A model generated the notes under the pieces. That model did no database searches, was not told where the DNA came from, and saw only the letters and a program-made list of their open reading frames with translations. A DNA stretch of 64,000 nucleotides from Lutraria lutraria (lineage: Eukaryota; Mollusca; Bivalvia; Venerida; Mactridae), in assembly GCA_964023205.1 (NCBI GenBank), contig OZ026842.1:11749407-11813406 (forward strand), read 5' to 3'. Made by a program: the position numbers and the translations under genes. This document shows, piece after piece, positions 23,950-34,050 of the stretch; within the stretch, counting starts at the first letter, position 1, and each line of letters begins with the position of its first letter.

Positions 23950-24129
23950 CTTTCTTCTATGATTGTGGAACAAACTCTGAAGATGGCTATGAAGGTTATG
24001 TTCAGCTGTACCTTCACCAGTATCCATGGAAACAAAACAGTCCAGCTCTTCATTGAAGAAGATTACCATCCTAATGAAGATAAAACAATAAGATGATAAT
24101 GTGTACTAAAGATCAGATAGTGATTACAG
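23950..24129 (+). other. Candidate exon (TTTGCAG| .. TTACAG|GTAGGA)
   Basis: 180 bases between a good acceptor and donor. One frame is open for most of it (..SSMIVEQTLKMAMK.. to a TGA at about 24094), part of a 63-codon ORF from 23905. A stretch TTCACCAGTATCCATGGAAA resembles TTCAGCAGTATCCAAGGAAA in the next candidate exon, suggesting exon duplication. No protein family is recognised. Confidence 0.2.
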
Positions 24130-24154
24130 GTAGGAAATCTATTGCTTTATTGTG

Positions 24155-24282
24155 TTTTGTTTATTTGAGTTTTACATCCCTTTCAACAGTCATAGAGTAT
24201 AGAAGGCGAACAGTTCACCTAACCATCGTTCCTGAGAAGAACCAGTATTAACTACTCGACCACAGAGGCGGGCCTGTATTGT
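24155..24282 (-). mobile_element. SINE fragment (3' core)
   Basis: The minus strand carries CTCAGGAACGATGGTTAGGT, then CTGTTCGCC, ACTGTTGAAAGGGATGTAAA and an A-rich end, matching the core and 3' end of the SINE at 20390-20582. The tRNA-like head is missing or decayed (5' truncation). Confidence 0.6.
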
Positions 24283-24443
24283 TGAGGGAGTTTTACTAAA
24301 TATATAAATTTTTAATGCTGTTGTATGGTGACATTTTTCTGCATACATTTATCAAGTTAATTCTTGTGTGAAAATGTTTTACTTTCATGAGAAATGTTTT
24401 ATTTTCCACTTAATAATAGGGTTAGCGCCCGATAGGGTTCCAT

Positions 24444-25636
24444 TTAAAGACATTGAACCAGGAATGCGAGGCATGTGACTAAGACCCAACAGTCCTGTAT
24501 ATTCCACAGTAGGTGGGCCAATAAAACAGACAGGGTCATTGATAGACTAGCTTCTAATTATACAATCAGTTACTATATACACTTGTATGGCTAATATAAT
24601 TATAGCTACTGTATGGATACTTAAATTGATTCAATGTTTAATCAATAATATAAATGATATTTTTTTAAACAAGAAGTATATATACTTTATATTAAATGCA
24701 AAATATTAAGAATAATATTATTGAAGAAATTAATTACTCAAAATAAATGCTCTTAATACAAACATGTTTTAACACTTTTACCTGTTAAATTAAATATTTT
24801 AACCAATATATTTTCGAAAGCAATACAGGTATATTACATAGTTATTTTAAAGAATCTTGTAAACAATAATTCCACATAGAAATAGAATGATATAATTTAG
24901 AAATAGAAGAAGCATTCAGTTGCATTTTTAATGTATGAAGAAGAAAACAAAGACAGGAATAGTAGTGACAGTATATTATAACTGTTATATAATAGTATAT
25001 ACATGTATCTAAGTCTGTTCTTACATAATCTGGTATGATTTAAAGACATTGAACAGCTACTATATAAGTGACCCCCCCCAAATCCACATGTGGTCTAATC
25101 TCTTAATTGTTTTATTGCCCCTAATCTGATAAAACCAGTCTGGTCACGGTCTGTAGACTTGACACCTTGTCAAAAAGTGGGGTAATAAATTTTATTGATT
25201 TACAGTGATAATAAGTTTATGACTAAATTACTTTTGTTTTTATAAGCATAGAGTAACAGATATGTAAACAGGTGCTAGTCTATCAATGAACCTGTCTGTT
25301 TTATTACCCCCTATTGTGGAATTAGGGGACTTTCTGGTCCATAAGTCACATGCCTCGCATTCCTGGTTCAATGTCTTTAAGGATAGCATTCAGTTATTAC
25401 ATAAAATGATTATAAAAACAACAGGAAGTTATTTATAAACTAATTATCACCAGAGATCAATAAATTTATGACCCTCTTATATGCATGACTAGGTGTCAAG
25501 TCTACAGACATTTAGCTGACCGTGAAAAGACAGGATTAATCCCATTAGGGGCAGTAAAACAATTAAGAGATTAGACCTCATGTGGATTTAGGGGGGGGGG
25601 GGGGTCACTTATATAGTAGCTGTTCAATGTCTTTAA
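24444..25636. mobile_element. TTAA-flanked element interrupted by a second copy of its own family
   Basis: Left end TTAAAGACATTGAACCAGG, right end AGCTGTTCAATGTCTTTAA, the same pair of ends as the inner copy but in opposite orientation. Both ends sit on TTAA. Interior landmarks (GGTCATTGATAGACTAGC, ATAAACTAATTATCACC, GTGTCAAGTCTACAGAC) match the inner copy on the other strand. TTAA at both ends is typical of piggyBac-type elements, but no transposase is present, so this is a non-autonomous element at most. Confidence 0.7.
25040..25380 (-). mobile_element. Complete 341-bp TTAA-family element nested in 24444-25636
   Basis: Ends TTAAAGACATTGAACAGC and CCTGGTTCAATGTCTTTAA form terminal inverted repeats of about 15 bp. 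It contains ACCCCCC near the left end, CTGGTCACGGTCTGTAGACT inside and CATGCCTCGCATTCCTGG near the right end. Partial relatives lie at 12800-13151 and 63931-64000. Confidence 0.75.
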
Positions 25637-25639
25637 TGT

Positions 25640-26241
25640 CAGAAAATCTTATCATGAAGATCTCGTATATTTTCACGAAACTAACCTGAAATATGCCATC
25701 ATGCCATTGCCTTTATGACGAATTAGTAACATTGTCAAATATCAACCCTGATAAACTGAAAGTAAATCTTTGTTGATCCTAAAGGGAAATCATCAAGCAA
25801 TCAAAGTACTGAAAGTACTCATGGAAACTGAAATTTAATAGACTTGCACTGCAACATGGAACGTGAACTAGTTTAACAACTGTATGGCGGATGTAGAAAA
25901 CCATAGTACTTTGGTCCGCATCAAAATTCATGCGCACCTAGCTAACGGCTACAGAAAACTGTCTATTGTTCAGTTTACAATAATACTGTGGTACAATTAA
26001 GATTTTGGAACCAGCTTTTGATACAACTAAGATTTGGTAAACAGTCTTGGTATGCTGCTTTACTTTAATTAGGAATCAGTGCCGAAGCAACCAATGAGGG
26101 GATAAAGTAAATTGTTGACTGGTTTTCATTTTCCAGATTTATCGTCTTAGCTCCTGTGGGTATTTCAGATATGCAAAATTTGTTTAGTAAGATTGTCTGC
26201 TTGCACACTGTTTATTGAATGACTCTCTATCTATTTTCTAG
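25640..26241. other. Intergenic or intronic, no gene recognised
   Basis: No repeats or ORFs of note. If the spliced-transcript model holds, this is part of an intron. Confidence 0.35.
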
Positions 26242-26291
26242 ATAATCCAATTGTTCAGCAGTATCCAAGGAAATCTTATGACCTTCAGACG
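26242..26291 (+). other. Candidate 50-nt exon (TTTTCTAG| .. AGACG|GTAAGT)
   Basis: Excellent acceptor and donor. Its first frame is open throughout and joins, in phase (CG|G, Arg), to an open frame in the candidate exon at 27163, giving ..GNLMTFRR-YGDTRYNLGRRYGG.. I recognise no family. Confidence 0.25.
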
Positions 26292-26627
26292 GTAAGTAAA
26301 TAATTTGTCTTATATATGATCCGAATTTTGATGAGATAATATTGGCTTACAACAGTCATTAATTAAATTTAGTACATTACTGACATCTCTTTCTGAGGGT
26401 ATTGAACCAGGGAAAACTGGATATATTTAGAAAAATAACATTGTGAAGTCAGGAACATTTAAGTTCTGAGTTATTTATGAAATTATAAAAAAATTAAGCT
26501 TGCGAAGCCAATGATTGTTTCTATTTTGAACTGGACATTCAAAAACATGTTGCTAATGGTTGAAAATAATCAACCCTCATGTTGTTGTTTCATCTTGGTC
26601 AATTGATAATCAAAATTTAAAGTCAGA

Positions 26628-26670
26628 TGTGAGATTTTATTAAACTGTCAAAGCTGCATAATTTCGTCCA
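26628..26670. mobile_element. Solo end of the TTTTATTAAACTGTCAAAGC MITE family
   Basis: GATTTTATTAAACTGTCAAA followed by GCTGCATAATTTCG matches the termini at 27791-28015 and 31896-32166. No partner end follows within 300 bp. Confidence 0.5.
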
Positions 26671-27162
26671 TCCGTACGGGAACACCTGAATACGTAGTCA
26701 GTTACTTACTTAGTTATAATACACTTAAATATAAATTTATTCAGTTACTTGCTTAGTTATGTATGATGCAATAGGCATATGGTAATTGTCCTGTCCATCA
26801 ACCAGTATGAGTTTAAGTAGATTTTACCGTTTCATCTAGCACCAACACCACTAACTAGAACACTTTACACACTTGTTGCTCTCGACCATTCTCAATCCAA
26901 CCATATCAACCAACCTCACTTTGCCTTTATATGGACTTGGACTTTTTCTTGACAAGCATGCAACAGGGGCATATGCATTCCCTGAACACAGCATCTTGTT
27001 GTGTCTGTAGTATTTTATATTTCTTAAATCATACTGTTCTAAAAATTGTTGATTTCTGATATAATTTCAATGAAACAAAGACAACACAAACAAAGTTCTA
27101 TTGTACTGTAGATACCTGTATGAAGTTATTTCTGTTTTATTTTTTATATAATGTTTTTGTAG

Positions 27163-27295
27163 GTATGGTGATACAAGATACAATCTTGGACGTAGGTATG
27201 GTGGTACAGGATACACTCTTGGACGTAGGTGTGGTTTATCATTCAACACAAGAATGGAAAACAAACAACTTGGTCAGAGAAATATCTTCAATTAG
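27163..27295 (+). other. Candidate terminal exon with Gly/Arg/Tyr repeats
   Basis: Follows a good acceptor (TTTTTGTAG at 27154-27162). In phase with the 26242 exon it encodes a direct repeat, YGDTRYNLGRR then YGGTGYTLGRR, and ends at a TAG at 27293. The repeat comes from a duplicated 33-bp unit (GTATGGTG.TACA.GATAC..). Either a short tyrosine/glycine/arginine-rich tail or a non-coding exon. Confidence 0.22.
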
Positions 27296-27669
27296 ACAAA
27301 TTTGAGATCCCCTTCTTTCAGTTCATTCATTCTGTATCATTAATAACTGAATTTATAATTGAGTGAAATATTTCCATTACATGTTAGTTTGATTCAGTTT
27401 TAAATTGGGACAACTGTTTATAGCAGACACGACTTTTTACATCTTTGTTGATTGTTAATTAAGTCACAAAATGTTCATAGTAAAATTAATTGTGTCTGGT
27501 GAACAACAACTATATATCTATGTACTTGTTTGTGCTCCCCACACATGTTGGGGGCATATATAATTTTGCATACACTAATTGTGTATGTTTGTTTTTGACT
27601 CCACATGTTTGATTGTGCTTGTTCCTTATTCTTGATGCTGATCTTAATTTCTGGTTGAGTATTGTTTAC

Positions 27670-27766
27670 ACAGTTCAACCTCTTCATTCAGAGCACCAAA
27701 CTCCCTTCAACAACAGCATAATTTTGCAACTCCCGATGGGTATTGCTTTAGAGAGGTTGTACTGTA
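27670..27766. mobile_element. Short MITE, ACAGTTCAACCTCT / AGAGGTTGTACTGT
   Basis: Same termini as 1025-1212 with one mismatch. The interior contains CAACAACAGCATAATTTTGC and GGGTATTGCTTT, shared with 43107-43272. About 97 bp, an internally deleted copy. Confidence 0.6.
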
Positions 27767-27790
27767 CTTGTATTGTTTATACTTTATAGT

Positions 27791-28015
27791 GAAATTTTAT
27801 TAAACTGTCAAAACTCAATAATTACACGGTTGCTAAATTTATGCATTATACCAAAGTCGGTAGTTTTTGTTTATTTTATCATTAGGCAATGTCCCATTAC
27901 TGAGGTTTGTATTCTCGTAATTTCATAATGTAGCGCATTGTTAAATACATGATTGTACATTCAACGAAATTCACCAATGCTAAAAATAAATGCAGCTTTG
28001 ACAGTTTAATAAAAT
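27791..28015. mobile_element. MITE, TTTTATTAAACTGTCAAA termini
   Basis: The left end AATTTTATTAAACTGTCAAA is the complement of the right end TTTGACAGTTTAATAAAAT. About 225 bp and non-coding. The full copy at 31896-32166 shares CATTGTTAAATACAT.ATTGTAC and TAAAAATAAATGCA. Confidence 0.7.
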
Positions 28016-28079
28016 GACATAATACTTGTTTATTAGTATGCAGCCCCTATTATAAGTTTTTTAGAAACTCACTTTATCC

Positions 28080-28572
28080 ACAGGTGGCTGTATCAGTGTT
28101 CGGGCCACACACAAAAAAAAATTCCGTCACTGAGCTTATATTAATATCAAGGTGAAATCTATACGCCAAACAATGTGGAACATCGCAACTCGTTGTTTCA
28201 GCATGAAATACGTGCGCTGAAGGAAAATAGCTACACATGTATCAAGCGTTCTGATTGGTCGGATATGTGTGTACAATAGTCTGTTCATTTCATGCCGACC
28301 AATTAGATCGCTTGATACATCACTCGCAGCGAAGTTAAATAACGAAAGGAACACAATTTCACAGTTATTAAATGAGATTTTCGATAGGAATGAATATCTT
28401 ATAGTTTATTTGAATGACATGTGTAGCAATTTTCCTTCAGCGCACATCTTTTATGCTGAAACAACGAGATGCAATATTCCACATTGTTTGGCATATATAC
28501 ATACCTTGATAGTATATGTAAGCTCAGTGACAGGATTTTCTTGGTGAACCAAACACTGATACCTGTGACTTT
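28080..28572. mobile_element. Foldback element, about 155-bp inverted arms
   Basis: Left arm 28080-28235 and right arm 28418-28572 are reverse complements (TATCAGTGTT.GG, GTCACTGAGCTTA, ACAATGTGGAA, CTTCAGC). Inside, a second hairpin pairs 28236-28264 with 28294-28322 around CTGATTGGTCGG / CCGACCAATTAG. The three overlapping ORFs here translate the two arms and are not genes. Confidence 0.7.
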
Positions 28573-29300
28573 ATCTAGAAAAGGGTCATGTTTAGAATTA
28601 AATACATACATATAACTTTTTGTATGGATACTAGGAACAATTATTGCCTGTTGTATTAGAATCATTCAGGTAGACATAAATGACTTTTCTGGGCAAATAA
28701 TTTGTGTTATTGATCATTTGCATGTAAAATGCATTTTTGGTACACAAATTAATGATTTACTTTTGTCATAACATGTAATAATATCATTACAAGTGTATAA
28801 ATAAACTGCTAGACTTGGTCTTTTGTTAGCATTTTTTATTCATGACAATCAGTAAATATTATGAAATAAACATGAAAAAACAATTTAACGATCACACAAT
28901 ATTATAAGCAAGTGAAGAAATAAAAAACAATCAAGTAAATATGCTAAGAAAGCAGAAGTAAAAAAAAAAAAAGAAAAAAAATTTGCCCACAAAGACGGCA
29001 AAAATTTCTATAAGTGCATACACTTTACACAGAACACCAAATGTGTAAGAGTCGGCCTTGTGTATCTCATTTTAAACATCTTGTTCCTAAATTATCACCA
29101 TGACATTCTATTTAACGTATTACATTACATCACATAAATAAATATTCTATTTAACAATCATATATACACAATTAATACATCAAGCAAATTACTACTCCAC
29201 ATTTTATACAGATCACTCACTCAATGATTGTATATTTCCTACAAATACACTTAACACAACTTTTAACGTCACTTTGTAAAATATGCATTCTTTTCATATA
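28573..29300. other. AT-rich, no gene recognised
   Basis: Includes an A-rich tract at about 28961-28982. No repeats or ORFs of note. Confidence 0.4.
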
Positions 29301-29301
29301 T

Positions 29302-30309
29302 TAAGCTACATGACTATCAACAAAATGTGTTTTATTGATTTTTACCCCGTTTCTTCTCTATAGTTATAAAACAGTTAATTTGCACGTGGTTAAGTATGAA
29401 TCTTCGAAGTAATTTTTCAAATCGATAGCCTAGTTACAGAAAAACACAAAATGGGGTGGATTTTTTAAGGGCAATCGCTGTCGGCCTTATTCAGGGTGGG
29501 TCCCGTACTTACAGGTACATTTAGATTTCAATTAATTAATATTTAATTTACTTAACACATCAAATTAAAACAAACCACTAAGTTAACATGTGAAATAGCT
29601 GTGGTTAAGTTTTATACATGATTTTGCAATTTTATTTACTAGAAAATATGATATGTCTTATAATGTGCCCAGTCTGTATTGCTGCTGTATTTGTGATATA
29701 TCTTCCTTTATTAAACAAAAGAAAAAAACAAAAGAAAAAAACAAAACACTATTTTTATTTTAGAACTTACAATTGTTTTCTCCAATGTCACCAAAAAGTA
29801 TTGAATGTCATTAAATTGTAAAAAAATATAGTGAATTAAGTTACGGTTTAAAGCAACTCATTAAATTCAATCTGGTATTATGCTATCATTTCACGTAAGT
29901 CATTGCAGTTGTCAAATGTATTCATGAAAATTTAGTTAGTGGAAAATAAAAATGTATATCAATGTCTTTTCTACATTGCCAGAATCTTTGAAGTTTGTAA
30001 GAAATTGATTGCTTGACTGAATGCCAAATACATTTGACAGCTATAATGATATACAAATGTACTTAAAATGATAGTAGTATGGGATCCCTCCCTGAATAAG
30101 GCCGGTGCGGGCCCTTTTCTCAATGAATTTCCATCTCATTTTGTTTTTCTGTAATGTGGCTTAACATTCTATCAATTTCAAAAATTGTTTCGAAGATTCA
30201 TACTGTACTTTCCTCATGCTGCACTTTAATTAAATGTTTTATAACTGCAGAGACTTAACAGGGTAAAAATCAATAAAATGCATTTTTGTTGATAGAGTCA
30301 TGTAGCTTG
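29302..30309. mobile_element. 1.0-kb foldback element, about 220-bp inverted arms
   Basis: Left arm 29302-29520 (AAGCTACATGACT..AACAAAATG, TTTTACCC, AACACAAAATG, GGCCTTATTCAGGG.GGG) is the diverged complement of right arm 30079-30309. A second inverted pair lies nearer the centre (GTTGTCAAATGTATT near 29910, AATACATTTGACAGCT near 30025). No transposase ORF; the 67-codon ORF at 29618 has no features. Confidence 0.65.
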
Positions 30310-30639
30310 ACTTGTTAAGAGATGTGTACTGAAAAGAGCTCCGGATATCAAAAAAATATATAAAATATACATATTTTACTAAGGGGACGTTATAACTTAC
30401 AAGTTTTCTTAAGTGTAGATAATATGATAACTATTATGATATACAGATATTGCTTCAATGGACAAATATTGTTTCATTTTTTCACTGGCATATGATGTTT
30501 AAATGACCAATTTTTAATCAAATCTAATCATCAGTAGTATTAAAATTTTGAAGCAATTACTTCGAGCAATATTGCTAGTGACCCTTATCAAATTTTGAGT
30601 AGTATACATGTAGTTAAAATATCCAATGTGACGAAGTAA

Positions 30640-31160
30640 GTAACTAAATGTCAGATAGTTTCTTAGTTGTATACTACTAGAGCTATTAGCCAGTATCTTA
30701 ACCAGTCACCTTATCACCCTTGTAATATCTTAATTATAATAGCCATATTATGCAAGACATGTCTAAGTCTATGAGACTATAGGTGTCAGATGCTTACATA
30801 GTTATATACTATTAACCAGATACTTACCCTATTTTACTAAGTCAGTGATTGATCGTGTATATAACTGACTTAGTGTAAATAACTAAAGTAAGTTACATCT
30901 GATCAAGTGTATAATCTACTAAGCGACTAACTATTTTTAACAAGCATTTTTGAATAGGTTATGTAAAAAACTAAGTCAGTCGCTTACCCTATCATAAATA
31001 CATTATCAGTGACTGGTTGTGCCTATAATACCATAAGTGACTGGTTAAGTAACCAGCTAAATGTATATAACTATGTAAGTATCTGAAAAAGTAAGTGACA
31101 ATGCATATAACTAGGTATACATAGTATGTATTCGACAAGTAATGGACCAAATGTATAAGA
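30640..31160 (+). repeat. Degenerate flank of the AAGTGACTGG / GTATATAACT repeat
   Basis: Many diverged copies of phrases such as TATATAACT, AAGTGACTGG and CTTAGT without a fixed period lead into the regular 44-bp array. Confidence 0.5.
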
Positions 31161-31880
31161 CAATTTCAGTGACTGGTTAAATGTTTATAACAAGGAAAGT
31201 GGCCTGCTAATTGTACGTTAATTAGTGTATATAACTTGGTAAGTGACCAGCTAATTGTATGTTAATTGGTGTATATAACTTGTGTAGTGACTGGATAGTT
31301 GTGTGTTAATTAGTGTATATAACTTGGTGACAGGCTAATTGTATGTTAATTAGTGTATATAACTTGGTAAGTGACTGGTTAATTGTATGTTAATTAGTGT
31401 ATATAACTTGTGTTGCGACTGGTAAACTGTATGTTAATTAGTGTATATTACTTGTTGACTGGTTAATTGTATGTTAATTAGTGTACATAGCTTAGTGAAT
31501 GACTGGTTAATTGTATGTTAATTAGTGTATATAACTTGGTAAGTGACTGGTTAATTGTATGTTAATTAGTTTATATAACTTGGTAAGTGACCGGCTAATT
31601 GTATGTTAATTGGTGTATATAACTTGTGTAGTGACTGGATAATTGTATGTTAATTAGTGTATATAACTTGGTAAGTGACTGGTTAATTGTATGTTAATTA
31701 GTGTATATAACTTGGTCAGTGACTGGTTTATTGTATGTTAATTAGTGTATATAACTTGTGTTGTGACTGGTAAATTGTATGTTAATTGGTGAATATAACT
31801 TGGTAAGTGATTAGCTAGTTGTATGTTACTTAGTGTATATAACTTGGTATGTGACTGACTGGCTTATTGTTTGTTGCTTA
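31160..31880 (+). repeat. 44-bp satellite array, about 16 copies
   Basis: The unit is built from TTAATTGTATGTTAATTAGT, GTATATAACTTGGTAAG and TGACTGG. Copies differ mainly in the segment after AACTTG (GGTAAG, TGTAGT, TGTTGC). It ends shortly before a MITE at 31896. Confidence 0.85.
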
Positions 31881-31895
31881 ATGCAATGTGTGGGG

Positions 31896-32166
31896 CAGTT
31901 TTAGTAAACTGTCAAAGCTAAATAATTACATGGTCAATGAATGTGATTATTTTTAGCTTCATACCACAGTTATTTATTTTACCATTATATAATGTTTTGT
32001 AATCATTGTTAAATACATAATTGTACGTTTGTTCACTGGTATAACATAGTATCATAAAATCATAGTACAGATTACCAAAGTAATTGTACGGTACTACCTT
32101 GCCGAATGTAAAAATAAATGCAAGCATTGACCATGAAATTATGCAGCTTTGACAGTTTAATAAAAT
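31896..32166. mobile_element. MITE, GTTTTAGTAAACTGTCAAAG termini
   Basis: About 270-bp copy of the family at 27791-28015, with left AGTAAACTGTCAAAGCT and right AGCTTTGACAGTTTAATAAA. It abuts the 44-bp array. Confidence 0.7.
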
Positions 32167-32626
32167 CGCACATTATCAACTTTTAACTATTGACAAATAA
32201 TGATCGGAAACAACTGACCAAACGCCGATGATATGCAACCATGATCCTGCTTTTATGAGGATCCATTAGCTGACACAAATTCTAGTTTTAGAACATGTGT
32301 ATGTAAGTATAATTGAAAAATATGTGAAGTAACAATTATAGAATCTAAGCTAAGACATGTCTTTTAAACTATACTTGAGACTTGTGTACATACCTTCAGG
32401 TAACCATCAGATCAATACAGGAGCATCATGGGAAAACAATACCACCACAGCTTTCTACAGATCATACATCCAGTTAATGAGTGACTTCTTAGTTCTCTGC
32501 ACCATGCTATAAAAAGAACAATTTCGGTGTTAATCAAATGATCATTAAGTTTGAATATCTCTTCACAAAAGTGCTTAACAAAGTATAAACAGACAAACTA
32601 AATTAGTAAAGGACCTGACTAAATAC
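32167..32626. other. Intergenic, no gene recognised
   Basis: A minus-strand stretch starting at about 32509 (TATAG|CATGGTGCAGAG..) has an acceptor-like start and a 17-codon open frame ending in TAG, too short to call. Confidence 0.35.
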
Positions 32627-32790
32627 AATCAAACCTGTGTAAGGGGTAAACCCTGAATAAAGGCCATCCTCTGAATATAGGCTATTCTTTAAAGATCTGC
32701 CTTTGAATATCTAGAACAAATGACCTTCAAATAAAGGTCACCTGTCAATAAAGGCCACATATTCTCTTACCTAAGTATGGCCACTGGTTT
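32627..32790. mobile_element. MITE-family copy, TCAAACCTGTGT end
   Basis: Starts AATCAAACCTGTGTAAGG. Contains AATAAAGGCCATCC, CTGTCAATAAAGGCCACAT and a decayed right end near GTATGGCCACTGGTTTGGCTG. Related to 1255-1405. Confidence 0.5.
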
Positions 32791-32799
32791 GGCTGAATG

Positions 32800-33036
32800 T
32801 AAGTACCTGACTAAGTACTAGTATGTAACTGACTATGTATGTATGTGACTGGCAAAGTATATAAGTGCCTGATTAAATATGCAAGTATTTGCCTTAGTAT
32901 TAAGTTCCTGACTTAGTATATAACTGATTAACTAAGTATGTAAGTTTGACTGAATAAGTAAGTTATTACTAAGTATGTAAGTATTTGAATAAGTATGCAG
33001 TGTCTGACGTAGTATGAAACTGACTAAGTATGTAAA
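32800..33036 (+). repeat. Left remnant of the 40-bp AAGTATGTAAGT satellite
   Basis: Diverged units of GTAAGT..CTGACTAAGTAT up to the LINE insertion at 33038. The regular array resumes at 38466, so the LINE split one satellite domain. Confidence 0.7.
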
Positions 33037-34050
33037 TTTAAACTTTATTAGAAATCGTTTTGACATAGATCCTGACCATGTTTATATAGCGAGAGCACAC
33101 AGACTTGGACAGCGAGATCCACGGAAACAATTTCAAAGGAGACCTATCATAGCAAATTTTCGAGACTATGGAGTCATTGAACAAATTATGAGCAATGTAA
33201 GAAGGCTATGTGGTACAAACTTTTCCATTGATTATGACTATCCGAAGAAGCTCGTTCACGTCTTTGGCCGTTATTTAAGTCACTAAAACATAAAAACCCA
33301 AGGTCCAAGGTGCAAATCGTATATCCGGCGAAAATCATAAAAGATGGGTCACTTATACGAGACGAACTACCAGAATGGGGCCGATATGTTGGTGTTAACA
33401 GGTTGACTCAACTTAATCAGTTAGAAATTGTTAAAACTCATACTGTTGAAAATTCACCAGAAATTGTCGAAAAAACCTGCAATAATCAAAGTATGAATGC
33501 GGTAATTGTTCCAATGGAAGTTGTTAGTCACTCCGGTATGACAAAACAACCAATGATTAGTCCTGCATCTTTTGTGCCACCAATTAACTCGAACATAAAT
33601 CTCACTCAGTCACAGGATGATATATCAACAGTCAGCGCAGATAGTGTCAATACATTTAGAAAACCACAATCAAGTAAAAATATGAGTGCCAAGGTGAGTT
33701 CCAATGGTATGCAATCGGAGGAAACTAGTGTGAAATCATTACAGTGTGATTCTACTAATCCAACCATACAACCAGTGAATGATAGTGGACCTATACGTGG
33801 TCGTGCACATGCATCTCGATCAGTGGCTAGATCTCAAAAACGATCTCAATCTGCAGCCCCTTATAGGAGACAAAGTGTAAGTAAGACACATAGTGACAGT
33901 CCACAGATTTTACCAGAACCCAAACAAGGAAATGTAAACAGTGGTGATCATGAGTCAACAAATACTGGGATTTCCAATGCAACGTCAGGTAAATCTATTA
34001 ATAGCCCATCATTAACTGATGGACAATGTAATGATAATGGATGTAAATAG
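33014..34050 (+). pseudogene. LINE ORF1 protein remnant (RNA-binding/RRM-like), one frameshift
   Basis: Two blocks in different frames. Block one (33014-33286) contains ARAHRLGQRDPRKQFQRRP and IIANFRDYGVIEQIMSNVR, the conserved core of LINE ORF1 nucleic-acid-binding proteins (transposase-22-like). After a frameshift at about 33250-33270 the second block continues with KNPRSKVQIVYPAKIIKDG and DELPEWGRYVGVNRL, then a long Ser/Asn/Gln-rich and basic tail to TAG at 34048. The ORF1 N-terminus is missing: the only ATG (33014) lies in satellite DNA upstream of the insertion point, so the first residues are satellite-encoded. ORF1 proteins coat LINE RNA. This copy needs a frame correction and its N-terminus, so it is dead. 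Confidence 0.75.

Noticed and set aside
28136..28665. Three overlapping ORFs on both strands
   Set aside because: They are translations of the two arms of the foldback element; the shared peptides arise from the inverted repeat.
31160..31880. Possible CRISPR-like array
   Set aside because: The repeats are contiguous 44-bp satellite units without unique spacers, in animal DNA.
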